A DNA stretch of 64,000 nt from Limnephilus marmoratus (lineage: Eukaryota; Arthropoda; Insecta; Trichoptera; Limnephilidae), in contig OU862910.1 in the NCBI GenBank assembly GCA_917880885.1, positions 12,102,710-12,166,709 of the forward strand. Reading direction: 5' to 3'. The first letter of the stretch is position 1. Every line of letters starts with the position of its first letter. Shown in pieces: positions 32,530-44,489 of this stretch. The translations under genes were made by a program, and so were the position numbers. Below the pieces are notes generated by a model. The model did no database searches, was not told the origin of the DNA, and saw nothing but the letters and a program-made list of their open reading frames with translations.

Positions 32530-33458
32530 CTAGCTGATCCGACAAACGTTGTTCTGCCATATAAATTATTTTTAGTGAATATTTTGGTTGTTAAATAAAA
32601 AAATAACGAATGTATCGAAAGTGTGCGGGGATGGGATTTATGACAGAAAGAGGAATGGAGAGCTGTAGACGATGACCGCCGATAAAAACAAAAAAACACC
32701 AACAAGTAGGAAAATGAAATAAAGAAAATCAATTTGAATTTCGAAGAGCAATTGAGTGTATGATTTTTTTTGTTAGTCCGTCTTTAGCCAACACAAATAA
32801 GCTCGATGAATGTTGTATTGATAATTGCATTGATAAATTGTTGTATTGTTAATTGTTTATAAACGTTCTCGCCCACGCGAGAAACATGATGCCGAATGAA
32901 TTATCAAAATGACGCGACACTTCTCGTGAATGTCTTGCGCATGTGTGGATGAAAGTTCTATGAGGTGGACGTAGCGCCATCTGTCATTCAACAACATATA
33001 TAATTTCGTTCTGTTTGAAATACGAAAGACTGTTAAATTTGTTGATATGAAAATACTAAAATCGCGATTAAAAAATGGGAGGCTGGGGGTAGGAGGGTTA
33101 AAATTTGGGGTTATAGGTATTTTTTAATCTCAAATAAAAAAAAAATACAAAAAAAAATTGTCAAAAAAATAGAATTCTTTTTTCTGAATAAAATGGGAGG
33201 GTGGGGGTAGGAGGGTTAAAATTTGGGGTTATAGCTATTTTTTAATCTCAAGTAATAAAAAAATACAAAAAAAATGTCAAAAAAATACAATTATTTTTTC
33301 TGAATAGGGACACCCTAATCACCTCACGGTATGACATATACTTTAAAACCTTTTTTCATACCTACCAAATATACATACAAAATTTCATAAATATCGGTCA
33401 AGCCGTTTCGGAGGAGTGCGACCACAAAAACCGTGACACGAGATTTCTATATATAAGA
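32530..33458 (-). mobile_element. Complete Helitron-like element, family C
   Basis: 929 bp between a host A and T. Minus 5' end TCTTATATATAGAAATCTCG; minus 3' end ACAACGTTTGTCGGATCAG, CTAG, then T. Includes the shared text CTCCGAAACGGCTTGACCGA. A 118-bp segment is tandemly duplicated at 33073-33305 (AAATGGGAGGSTGGGGGTAG). No coding capacity, so non-autonomous. Its 5' end lies 27 bp from the exon at 33485. Confidence 0.72.
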
Positions 33459-33484
33459 TATATTAGTAATAGATGTTTACTTAC

Positions 33485-33782
33485 AGTATTTTTCCTTCAG
33501 CTCCCCATCATCTGGAAGAATCCGCATGACCTTCTTTATAGGGGGATGTAAATCCATACTCGTTTGGCTCTTATCTTGTAGGGTGGCTTCCATAACTTCC
33601 CCGAGGAAGTCGACCTGGTCAATGGCTTCCATTCCTGTCTCCTTACTACTCTCATCATCAGCGTCATAGTCCGAGAAGCCGGAACCATCGGAGTTATCGT
33701 CTTCGACTAAGTCCTCATCATCAGTCAGCCCGTCGTCGTAAAGATTGATTCGTTTTGGTAGCTTGTCTGCCTCCGCGTTGAC
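33485..33782 (-). CDS. Coding exon (first visible) of unidentified host gene
   Basis: Minus-strand acceptor gattttttgtttcag, 298 nt, strong donor ACT then GTAAGT. Opens in phase 0 (GTC AAC GCG) and leaves one base, T, which joins CT of the exon at 5045-5249. The 99 codons have no stop; the two other minus frames are interrupted. The peptide is strongly acidic in the middle (YDDGLTDDEDLVEDDNSDGS, DYDADDESS), with DFLGEVMEATLQDKSQTSMD and PPIKKVMRILPDDGELKEKY after it. Codon pattern and composition stand out from the flanking introns. Product unknown. The exon before it must lie further right and was not found. Confidence 0.85.
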
Positions 33783-34903
33783 CTGAAACAAAAAATCATC
33801 TTAAAATTTGTTGTCGGTAGGTACCGTACAAGAGTTTGGAACCCCCAATGAATGTAGGAGTGTTTTGAAGCAGAAGAGGTAAATAAGGATGAGCAAATGA
33901 GAGAGGAAGAGAGGGAAAGGCAAAAGAGAGAGGGAAGGGCAGAAGAGAAAGGAAAGATAATGCTCAGGATTTTGAAAGCTGATTCCTAAACACAGCCAAA
34001 GCCATTTAAAGGTAAGTTTGTTATTACTCCGGGTTTTCCCAACAAATGGACTTCTTTTGGTGATAGATTACAATGCTTATATGGCAATTTGGGAGGCGGG
34101 TGTGGGTACCGCCGCCCCGGGAACGATTTATTGGTTATTATTGCATATTTAGTTATTTAATTGCATAACTAATTAACAAACTTACGGATCTTATTGGAGA
34201 TTTTATACGTGAATCGTTGAGTTCCAAAACCGCCCTAATTGATTTTCATACTTTCGAGTAAATCAAGAAAAGCATAGTAGGCTGATGAGTTTTCATGATT
34301 CCAGTTATTTTATTTTTTTACACGTCGGAACGATCTTGTAATAATTTGTTACAATTGTTATTTTCTATTTAAATGTTTAATATATATTTAAAAAACGTGT
34401 TTCAATTATAACACGATTTATAAAGAAACTAGAAGACTTTTGGAAATAACAACAATGGCATCACATTCCTTGTGAGAAACTACATCAGATGGCACTCACA
34501 CCTAATTTTTGATCAAAATTCATTAGGGTGGATATTGTAACTCAACGATTCATGTGACTGAATAAAAACAAAGATATGTGGGGATAAAATTCCTTGAAAC
34601 CATATTCCAGCAGAATTTATATTTGTTACTAGATATTAAATATTATAAATTCACTTTGGTTTTCTTCGGCTTAGTGAAAATTAAAATTTCTTTTTGCAAA
34701 AATAAGTGTAGGTACTTCTCGTAGGATATTTATTTAGTATAAATCTGTGAGAATAAGTTCATTAAAAAATTCGCTTCTTTGATTCACATGTACAAAACTG
34801 GCTGAACAAACCAACCGTAGCGCGTTAGAAAATTAGAAAAATTACGTACATTAGAAAAACCAATTAAAAAACCAAAGTCTGAATATTTAGTTCAGTTTTC
34901 TAC
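33783..34903. other. Intron, no gene seen
   Basis: AT-rich; a GA-rich run at 33890-33960. No further exon with good splice sites and an open frame was found on the minus strand here. Confidence 0.5.
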
Positions 34904-35710
34904 GCCAGAGCAAAAAACTACGACACTATACCAAAATGACCGCTAAGGTCTAGCCCTTTTCAATATGAGATCTTATTTTCCGTCATTGTGTATAGTCGAT
35001 ACTATTGGGAGACTCCAGTTACTAATATCTAGAGCCTGTATGTCGGACGAATATCTACAGCTCATATGTTGAACTAATATCTACGAACTTCAGAGTGTTG
35101 ACTAATATCTACAGAGCGTAGGTTGAACTAATATCTACAGAGCGTAGGTTGGACTAATCAGCTAAATGTGTCCAATAGTTCGATATTAGGGATTTTTACA
35201 TACATACTTATATAAATTAAGTTTTTTAAACTGCATACGCAATATTACGTTATTCCAATATGCTATACATAATTGCAAATCCAACCTCTGCCAGTACTGT
35301 AGATATTCGTTAACACTTTGGTTCTCATAGATATTAGTCAACAGTTTGAGTTGTAGATATTCGTCAACACTTTGATTCTCATAGATATTAGTTCGATTTT
35401 TTCAGTTTTTGGAATTCCTGTAGATATTAGTAGACGCCTCCCTATTGGGAAAATAAATTGCTAGCTTGTTATTCAGCGGAAATAGGCATTATACAAAAGC
35501 ATCTCAAGGTCATAGAGTCACTCCTGCCAGAGCAAAAAACTACGACATCCTCGTTATATCAGAATTACCGCTAAGGAGCAAAATGTTTGTTTTATATTTG
35601 AGATTTTATTTTTAGTCATTGTGCGTAGACGAATCTGGTAACAGATTAAATAAGTATTCGGTAAAGTAGATGGCTAGTTATTCAGTGGAAATACGCTTTC
35701 GAAGGCATCC
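34904..35710 (+). repeat. Tandem duplication of about 182 bp
   Basis: The block starting GCCAGAGCAAAAAACTACGA occurs at 34904 and 35526. The first copy is interrupted by the foldback element (35010-35441 plus its 8-bp duplication); without it the unit is about 182 bp. Both contain ACCGCTAAGG and CTAGTTATTCAG or near matches. Confidence 0.7.
35010..35441. mobile_element. Foldback-like element copy 2, 8-bp TSD
   Basis: 432 bp with exact 8-bp duplication CTATTGGG (35002-35009, 35442-35449). Arms repeat TAATATCTACAG (left) and CTGTAGATATT (right), as in the copy at 5597. The centre differs: it lacks the CCTAA array. Confidence 0.8.
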
Positions 35711-36944
35711 AAGGTCAGAGATACTTTTACATTATTAGAGATCGAATGTTAGCCTCCTGGCCAACCAATATACTCATCACCATTAAGAGGAATATAAACG
35801 CTAGAAATATTTCGAATCTCATGCCTGCAAAATTTTAAAATCGAGCGTCTTTTTGCACGAGGATAGTAAGCGAAAAAGTGGTTTTTATTTATTTTGTGCA
35901 TAATTTTATAAGAACGAAAAAAAGTTAGAACATAGATAAAGTCAAAAATAGTCTTAACCGTAAAGGGGTATTTTTTAAAAATTGTTACATACATTACTTC
36001 ATAGTTAAGTCATGAGAAAACATTTTTTTTAGTGGTTTACGCTTATATTTTTTGTTACGTAAATAATAATTTTATTGTAATTCCAATACATAGATAAAGT
36101 AGTTAAAGCTTCAATTTATCCGTAGCATATTTTTTGATGTTCATACTGTAAGCCGATTCGTCGTAAAGATTAATCGAAATAGTATCTAAATAGGATTTCA
36201 CGTATATATTCATCTTAACCACTCCGACCCGTAAGCTTGTTTACGCGACAATATAACAATAGCAGTCAAGTACAATAAGCTTGTTGTCAAGCTAACGCGT
36301 TTGTTCCTACAGAATTCGTTATAACTCCGTTATTATTCTAGTGCCCACCCTAAACCAAAAGCAGAAGATCCATATTAAATCAAGCTTCGCATCTCTATTC
36401 AAAGTTGTCCACAGAAATACATAAAAAACCTATTTTGTAGAAACAGTTTTCACCCGCCAAATTGCCTACGAGCCGTTACACATTGTTATTTTTTTATTAA
36501 ATATTCTTGAATGAAATGGTAAAAAAGTGAGGTAACAAAATTGTTTATTATACATTTATACGATAGAATAAGTGTTTTTTTTACATAATCCTTGATTTTA
36601 GTACCGTTTTCACATAAAAAACATAACGAGAGTCATTTTTACATTTTTTGAATGTTTGCATTCTAAATTTTAATATTTACAAATGTTAACATTTATTTCT
36701 AATAATACAATTTGAAAGCTTATTTCATAACCTTTCAAAAACTGTTTTTAGTTTTCGGCTAAGTATAGAAATATTTCATATTTGTAAAAAGCATTAACTT
36801 TGTGGCTCGCCATCTTCTTTCATGACATGCCATGTTCTTTCTAGAAATCCCGCAATTACCCCCACCCCTTTGCTCACCTCCCACTCAAACACCTAACATT
36901 TGAATACCTGTCAACATTCTGTATCATAGTTTAGTTATAATATT
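35711..36944. other. No gene seen
   Basis: AT-rich intergenic or intronic DNA. The frame at 35749-35994 has no family resemblance. A C-rich patch at 36850-36890 precedes the ribozyme-like motif. Confidence 0.5.
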
Positions 36945-37001
36945 CTCCTGACGAAGGAAGGGTGCTTCCGAACCCGGTAGAGTGTTTTAAAATAAAAGTG
37001 G
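36945..37001 (+). ncRNA. Hammerhead-like core, variant (HH5)
   Basis: CTGACGA (36948-36954), stem II GGAAG/CTTCC (36956-36960, 36965-36969) with a GGTG loop, then GAAC. The expected fourth A of GAAA is replaced by C, so the core may be inactive. A polyadenylation-like AATAAAAG follows, as after the other cores. Confidence 0.5.
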
Positions 37002-38100
37002 TCTTAAACAAATTTGTGTATTTTTTTTTTTATTGTAGAAATATTTCATTTACAGAGCTCTAATTGCGAAGCGGGAATAACACAAGTTTTTATAAATCTG
37101 ACAGTTCAGTTTAAGACAAAAAACTTGCACAATCGCAAAACACCTGAGTGGTTAAAAAGGAGTATTTCAGTCTAATAAAAAAGACACCATAATTGTAGCA
37201 AAGAAGGAGTTTTATTACAACCAGAACAATTTCCTTATCTTACTTGCAATGTAGGTGTAGGTAGGTGCAATTTATTATTTGAATGGTGATGGGTAGATTG
37301 TATGGCGGCAGTTTCTTTCAACATAATTAATTTATGATGGCAATAAAATCATGCTCCCTTTTACGGTTTGTTGACGGTCTTGGGGTAGGGAAAGGCAAGG
37401 AATAAAGAATGATTTGTATTTTTAATTTCGTCCTTGAAGCGGTTTTAAAGGACCCCTTACTTCTCAGGGGGCGGTTAATCCCGAATGAATGATTCTTGTA
37501 CTTTAAAAGTAAGCGACATTTTGTGAAGAGTGGTGGGTGGGAATTCTCAGACATCTCATCACTTGGTTAAGTAAAAAGTTCATTTTCGAAAATATACTTT
37601 CTTGAAAATGGAAGTTGCGCAGGTATTCGAAAAATTACAAAATCAGAAGTTACTCATCAAGATTTTTAAAATACGATAATAACAACTTTTCTTTAAAAAA
37701 ACATTACATTATAAGTAGGTACTTTAGCGCTTGTCGGAATTCCTGATAGATCAGTTGAAATTATGAAAACGATAAAATTTTCTGTTAAATTATTATATTA
37801 TAAGTAGGCACTTAAAAATGACACTTAAATTCAAAACAAATCCGAGTTCACTGAATTAGGATTTTAATCACTCATAGACACACTCTACCGAAATTCGGAA
37901 GTTTGTTGATGATAATTAAGGAAAATACGAAAATCATGTTTGTTTTTGCGAATGTTCGATATTGAAAATATACTTATTGTTCAATGCTATTGTATGTTCA
38001 TTATAAATATCATTACAAATATCGTCGGTTCATTATAAATATCTATCCGGTAGATCAGTTCGTCAAACATTAACTTATCATTGTAACAATACAGGATTAA
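37002..38100. other. No gene seen
   Basis: AT-rich. The minus frame at 37327-37554 has no splice sites or family resemblance. Confidence 0.5.
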
Positions 38101-38573
38101 ATGCGGAATTATATTAGATACATAATAAATCGACTGCACATGCTTAGTAATAAAAATGTTGTTGAGGATGTGATAAATATTGAAGGATTATCAACATACA
38201 AACATTATTTGATTAAAGCGTTATTTGTCAGCACTTCTCAGTTGGATTAATCAAATATACTTTGAATTATATTCTTCATCAATGTTTATTTCTAGATTTT
38301 TTAAAAATTTATCTTTATTGCGTACTTTACGTAGTTATTTTTTTAGTTCAAATTATCTTGTATACATGTATATGAGGTTTTATTTTTCTTCATATTTGTA
38401 TTTATAACAGCTTACATTTGTACTTTATGCTGTTACTTAAATATGTATTTTTAATTTTTTGTCATATGATTTCTTTTTCTTAACTATGTATATTCTGTAT
38501 CCATTTCAAATTATTGTAATTCCTATGTAAAAGTCGTAATCGACGTTAATACATAATAAATAAATAAATTAAT
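38101..38573 (+). mobile_element. LINE 3' end, relic
   Basis: A short frame 38101-38250 (NVVEDVINIEGLSTYKHYLI) resembles the last residues of jockey-like RTs. It is followed by an AT-rich 3' UTR and an AATA tail at 38553-38573. Confidence 0.45.
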
Positions 38574-39593
38574 GATTAGTAAGATTTGCAACTGTGCTCC
38601 ATAAATAAATTGTCTGTGATTCATAATTCAGGGAGTTTCTTTAGTAAATAGGTTAAATAAAGTATAACCTAAAAAGCGTACGCACAACAAACATAGTTAT
38701 AGGTAGGTACTTTCGGCAAGTAAAATACAGAAGCCCCAAGTAAGGCAACGCGCTAAAATTAAGTTACAACGATTCCATCCATCTCCTTGTTGTTATAAAC
38801 GTACACCTGTCTTATCGTATTTCGCGAACACGAGCTCAGAAGTTGGAGGGGAATGATAATGTGGTTTTCATAAAATTTCCCCGACGCCCGACATCACACG
38901 TACCCGCTACAGCGAGTGGCGCGGTGTAGAGATAGTGCTGATTCTACATTTTGCAGGAGCACGAATCGTGCAGTATGTAAACGGAAAGTGGAAATGAACA
39001 TACAAGTACATACAAATCTAAAGGATTCAACAGATTCAAATAAACTTTGTAATATCACGTTTTAATTCAGGAAAATTTGTGGAATGGGGATTTTGTTTGA
39101 ACAGTACTGGGCACATTTGAAGTAAAACAGGTACCTACTTAATTCGCGCAATTAGAGATTCAATGATTTATTTAGACATACGCGTTTTACTTCAAGTGAT
39201 ACGGTAGTTTTACTTCAAGTGATACGTTATGTCCATACAATGTATTAGTAATTTCATCTAGAATGAGAATTGCTCTTAATTCAAAAGATGTAGATATGAA
39301 TATTAATAATAAATAGGAAGAAAGTGTGTGGCGAGAGAAGGAGGTTGCCCACCACTTTCCCACGGCGTTCTAAGGAAACAGATGGTTTCCTGCTTCACTG
39401 TACTCGTCAGGACTCTAATTTTTTATTTATAAAGAAGCTACTTTTTATTTAAAATGACTCTAGACCTCCAATGTCCGGGCATACATTGTTAGCAGGCAGT
39501 ATGCGAGTGCGTACATGTTGTTAGTTATTTATTTCACAGTATCACGTCTCATCTCCGCCGGAGAGAAATTTTTGAAAAGTGAAAACTTCTTTA
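38574..39593. other. No gene seen
   Basis: A GC-richer patch at 38820-38930 has no open frame with splice sites. A 20-bp direct repeat (TTTTACTTCAAGTGATACG) occurs at about 39185 and 39209. Confidence 0.45.
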
Positions 39594-39755
39594 GGGGGCA
39601 TACATTAATTACGTGAGCAGTTTTTCTTCCAACCTAGACCCCTCCCCCCGCCTTGGTGAGATTAATTTTGGGCTACTTCGAATATTCTTTTCAAGTAACG
39701 TGAGATTTTGCTGGACCCCCCCCCTTTTGAACTCACGTAATTAATGTATGCCCCC
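39594..39755. mobile_element. 162-bp MITE with perfect 24-bp TIR
   Basis: GGGGGCATACATTAATTACG... at the left and its exact complement at the right over 24 bp, flanked by TTA on both sides (39591-39593, 39756-39758). No coding. Confidence 0.8.
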
Positions 39756-40949
39756 TTAGCACCGTTGTGATTTGAAACTCGATGAAATGGAAAAGCGACA
39801 CTAAAAAGAGACAACAAACATACATCTATAGCATTTAACCTGCAAGAGAATGAGATAGAATAATCGGTCTCCTCTTTGAGCGGTGCTTCGTAGCCTCCCC
39901 ATAATTGTCTACTTTAGTTATCTGAAGATTTCACTTCTACAGAATGTGAACTGCATACTTGTAATTTTGAAAAATAAATAATTACATTGGCTAATAATTA
40001 TTAAACGTATCGTAAGTGTATCGCGATCATACCTACTACGTGTTTTCGTAGTGGGTATGACCGCGCGATAATAATTGATGAATTATTTGCTGCATTAGTG
40101 TAGTTGGCTTCTATATGAAGAAGCGTAGCGTGCCTGGTATGGCTCTTTGGAACATTTCCAAACAGTACACACTTAGGGTTGTGTATTTGTGAAAATATAC
40201 ACTTCGAAAACATATTTTTTTCTCGTTTAGACCCTAATAAGCTACGGAGCTCGGAATATCTGTTTAAATGTCAATAAGACGACACAAAAATATATATCAA
40301 ATAAGAGAAAATAAATTGGTAGAGTTTATTTATTTATTGTAAGAAACAAACAGCAATTTATATACTGGATGAGTTATACAAGAGGTTAAACATGAGGTAA
40401 GCCAAAACAGTTTCTTATGCTAATGTTGGTTATTATGATATAATATACAATTGTAATTGGTAATAATGAAAATGAAAATAACAACAACAAAAAAATATAT
40501 ATAAGTATATTAGAAGGAAGAAGGAATAGGAAAGGGCAAGAGGCAGAGGAAGGTGGGATGGGGACAGGAGATGCTCATGCTGTACCATTTCTATAATTGT
40601 GCATTAATTTTATTAACATTTGTGGTCGTACGCTTGACTTCGTTTCGGTATTTCACAAGAGAATTATTAAGAATATCGATATTGTTAAATTGCGTGTTAT
40701 ATTGCGCGCATATACGGGGGATTGGAGAATTGGAGAGTTAAAGTAATCGATATAAATATTGATGTCCTTTTTCGTGTGGAATGTTTTCTTTAGAGGAAAA
40801 CAGAAGAAGGAAACTGATGGAAACATTTAATTGCAGTGAAAGTATCAATATCCCTTGAACTAAGATTATAATTCTCGTTAAGTGACATTTTCCCCTTCCG
40901 CTGTTCTCAAACTCATCTCTAAATGTTAATCTATATTTACATACGGCAA
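39756..40949. other. No gene; hairpin and LINE-type tail
   Basis: A near-perfect hairpin at 40022-40065 (GCGATCATACCTACTACG / CGTAGTGGGTATGACCGC). A (TTTA)n run at 40326-40341 looks like a minus-strand LINE tail, but the coding part is not recognisable. Other frames have no resemblance. Confidence 0.45.
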
Positions 40950-41030
40950 TACAACTCATCCTGACAGAGAGAACATTGTTCTTGAATCATGTAGATTAAT
41001 GTTCTAAAAATGATATTAATAAAGTAATTA
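40950..41030 (+). ncRNA. Decayed hammerhead relic (HH6)
   Basis: Aligns with the 61.1-kb core: CTGACAG, GAACATTGTTC, TTGAATCATGTAGATT, then ATATTAATAAAG. Core bases are lost (CTGACAG, GAATC), so it is a dead copy of the same family. Confidence 0.45.
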
Positions 41031-41159
41031 GACTTTAATTCATTAATTGTATCATCACAAATTAAAAACATAGCGTCAAATAACTATTCTCCGAAAAAAA
41101 TATGATAGGTGTTTACAACCTTTTGGTTATGATATAAGTCATATGTAAGATTTAATAAC

Positions 41160-41486
41160 TATGCAGAGGCAGCTTCATACTTTAAAATTGATTCATTGAG
41201 TGTACGAAGGCATCAAATGTATGCAATATTCCTGTATAAATTAGTTAACAATAATATTAATTGCCCAGAGTTGCTAAATAAAATTCAATTTAATATACCT
41301 GCGCGTACAACACGCTCTTCTGTCCTGTTCGGGGTTGATCAATGCAATACAAACTGTAAGCCAAATTCTTGTCTCAACAGACTATGCAATAGTTACAATA
41401 GCATATTATCCAAGGTGGACATTTTCAATTACGAACTTACCAAATATAAGGGGTACATAAAAGAGTATTTCTCTGATGTTTCATGA
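41160..41486 (+). pseudogene. LINE RT C-terminal fragment
   Basis: Open frame with the end-domain pattern of jockey/CR1-group RTs: SLSVRRHQMYAIFLYKLVNN, INCPELLNKIQFNIPARTTR, LNRLCNSYN, then a stop after SDVS. No RT core; truncated upstream. Confidence 0.7.
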
Positions 41487-41793
41487 ATATGTTGTGTGTC
41501 TATGTTTCTATCGTTTATACTTAATTCTGTTATGATTTGATTTATATGTACAACCTGGCTTCTTATGGTTACCAATGTATTGATATTTTATGTTTTAGGT
41601 AAATTTTAGTTATATATACTTAATCTTTTGTTTTATAAAATTTTTGAACTCCTTTATTATAAATTTAATTATTAAAATTTTTTTATTATGCTGTTTAATC
41701 AGAGGTAAAGTCATAAGGAGGAAATCCATAATTGGTTTTATTTTGGCTGTACAAACTGGAAAAATGTAAACTGTCGATTTCCCGAAAAAAAAA

Positions 41794-42236
41794 TCTCTAT
41801 AAATAAAAATGAATCCCCGAAATGTATGTACGCGCATAACTTCCGAACGATTGCACCAAATTGGATATTTTTTTAATTTTTGTGTTCGTTATTGTCAGGA
41901 CAAGGTTTGTATAAAACTACTGGTGAGCTCTGGCATCATGAAATTTGTATAAAAAATTGCAATAGGTGGCACGCGAGCTGTTCGAAAACTGAATGTACGG
42001 AATGCGGGAGCGGGGAGGGGGGAGGGATAACTCGGGAGGGGGGAGGGATAACTCGGGAGGGGGGATTGAAGTGGGGAGAGAAAAGGTTGAGGAGGCGGAG
42101 TGGGAACACGAGAAGGGAAGGGGGCGCGGGAGAGGAAGGGGAGGCGGAAGGGGAACGGGACAAATGGGAAAAGACACGCAGGGAGAAACAATTTCTTTAT
42201 TAAATGGCATAGAAACGCATGCCGGGAACCAGCTAG
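41794..42236 (+). mobile_element. Complete small Helitron, family B
   Basis: 443 bp between host A (41793) and T (42237). 5' end TCTCTATAAATAAAAATGAA; 3' end GGCAT...ATGCC hairpin, GGGAACCAG, CTAG. Contains the family text GTGAGCTCTGGCATCATGAA and a purine tract (42000-42180) with a duplicated 22-bp unit (GGAGGGATAACTCGGGAGGG). Frames on both strands there are compositional. Confidence 0.75.
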
Positions 42237-42629
42237 TAAATGAATAAATAAATGATAACATCTAAAGTCATGCTAACCACCAGTTTATTATAATGATCTT
42301 CCAATAAGAATAATAAGATGCGTGCATTATTATGAATTCGGATGTCGAAATAATAGTAGATTTGATTGGAAAATACAATGTATTTAGGATCAAAGGTGGT
42401 AATGAAAAAGGGACAGTTGACGATCAAACGTATTCTTTACAGTGCTTTCTATCTTGCTCACACATGCCGTCTATTTCATATAAGACATCGTTACATTTTA
42501 CCAAAGTCGTTTTTTAGACTAATTTCGGATTTATGTTTCAGGTTTACTGCCCGCGTTTTCGTTTTTACTTTCGATTACAGTCAAGGAGTTAATTTAATAT
42601 CATACATACTATAATGCCGCCACTAAGTG
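42237..42629. other. No gene seen
   Basis: A short AATA run at 42240-42252, then AT-rich DNA; small frames only. Confidence 0.5.
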
Positions 42630-43020
42630 TTTTTTTTTACATTAGGTCCACACAGGAGGCCCTCACTAAAATATTCTCCTCAGGGCCTATGTCATCTTTG
42701 GGGATGCTGTGAGAACGGTCTTTTAAATAAAGGGAGGAGAGAAAGTTCTGGGAAGGAAAAGCGTATTAGGGGTGAGTAGGAATCTGGGGTCAGTTTGTCC
42801 AGGAGTGACGAATGTGTCAATCCATGCCTCCCACTGCGGTGCAAGGCGATGTTTCGAGTGAGTAAGGCTAGAGAAGTCAAAGGGACTCCCTCAACCATTG
42901 TCTCCCGATTTGGCCTGGTGCATGCAGTTGGTGTACATGAAGCCAAGACCCGGACAAACTTCACCCCATGAACCCGGGCACCCCTGCTAAGTCACCAAAC
43001 GTAGCGAACCACTTGGTTCG
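42630..43020 (+). repeat. Dispersed repeat S3, longest copy
   Basis: Contains CAGGAGGCCCTCACTAAAAT, TCATCTTTGGGGATGCTGTG and, near its end, GCACCCCTGCTAAGTCACCA and CAAACGTAGCGAACCACTTG. The other copies (11990 minus, 32160, 61465) share these in the same order. Confidence 0.7.
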
Positions 43021-43887
43021 GCGATACGGCGATACCCACACCGCCTCAAAAATTGAGTTTTAGAATTTTAAAAAAGTGTACAGATTTCCTGAACCCTGTT
43101 CAGATGTCCTTTTTAGGTACCTACCCGCTAATTTACATACATCACTTGAGATGTTTCCGTGTACCTACCCATTTAAAATTTCCGTCAGTTTTCTGAAAGT
43201 AGGTACTATTAAAATAGTTTCTCCTTTTCGACAGCAGTCCTTTCAGAGAACCTATGTATTTGTTTTATATAAAGGGTTTTATAAATAACATATTGGTTTG
43301 CCGATTTGAGAGATAAAGGTTGAAGTGCCCGTAACTAAACGAATTGCCCGGCGGGGAGTTAACGGTCTAACGTAAGAGCAGCTACGATTTAAAATCGAGG
43401 TGAATAAATGTATCTAATCAAATTATACTCACAGATTGAGGTAAATATTTCTCTTCCTTTATTCAGAGAGCTTTTCTGTCCGGAAAATCTTTCATTATTC
43501 ATTAGACCATTTACAAACCGACCACAAGAATGGATGAGAGAGCTTTACGGGAAAAATCTAAATATATTACCGGGGTGAATTTAACATGCAATATTAAAGG
43601 AAAAGCCTTTATAAATAAGTTCTACTGTAAATGTTACAGAATGGATTTATTGCCAGAACAATGAATAAGATAAACAAGTTATTAGATGTGACTGCGTTCA
43701 AATGATAAAATTGGATGTTATGTTATCGTTAAACCGAGGTTTTATCACATTTAAATAATATATATGGTCGCTATTTTGGTGATGATTTTATAATGTATTA
43801 ATTTCTCATGCCTTTAAAAACTTGTAAAAATTTTGAAAAAAAAGCGCCCTCATTCTCATATTTAGACACTCAACGGTGCGCACAAAA
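43021..43887. other. No gene seen
   Basis: AT-rich with small frames only. Confidence 0.5.
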
Positions 43888-44270
43888 CACCTCGCTACCC
43901 GAATTTCTACCGACTTCTTACATATCTCCCTTAAACATTTGAAGATAATATCTATACATTCCCCAAGCCGAAACGCAAATTATATGAAATTCCCTCGATA
44001 GAAAAAAATCGCAAAGTACGCTACGAAAATTATTATAAACACGTTTGTATCAGTTATTTTACAAGTTATAAGTATGAACAAAATCCACAGTGTTTCTTTA
44101 AAAGCTGTTTTAGACAGCCCCAAGAGATTTTTGCTCTATTTTGAAAGAGTCGTGTTTTTATTAAAAAAAATTCAATTTTCGCTTTAATTTTATCGTTTTA
44201 AATATTAGCGCACTCTCTCCAACATTCTTAATTCATATCTCTCCATCTTCTTCTTTTTGAGCGGGTAACC
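43888..44270 (-). mobile_element. MITE family 1, copy D
   Basis: Inverted copy: CGCTACCCGAATTTCTACCG at its left edge and CTCTCCATCTTCTTCTTTTT at its right. Several point changes; no TTAA preserved. Confidence 0.65.
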
Positions 44271-44489
44271 ACTTTTTCTTGGTTACCTGAAAAAATAACC
44301 CAAATTTAAATTTGATTGTTTTGTGATTAATGTTGTGAGTTTTGTAATTCGTTGATACCTGATGTTACCCTGTTTTTTTAGAAAACGGCGGCATGCTAAA
44401 CATTTTTATAGATTTTTCCTCCATTTTTGCTACCAGCTTTACTGAAGGTTGTTACGTTACAAAAGATAAAGAATAAAGTCCTTTATTCC

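Noticed and set aside
41895..42261. Long overlapping frames on both strands (Pro/Ser-rich and Gly/Arg-rich)
   Set aside because: They come from the purine-rich tract inside a Helitron; all frames are open because the composition lacks stop codons.
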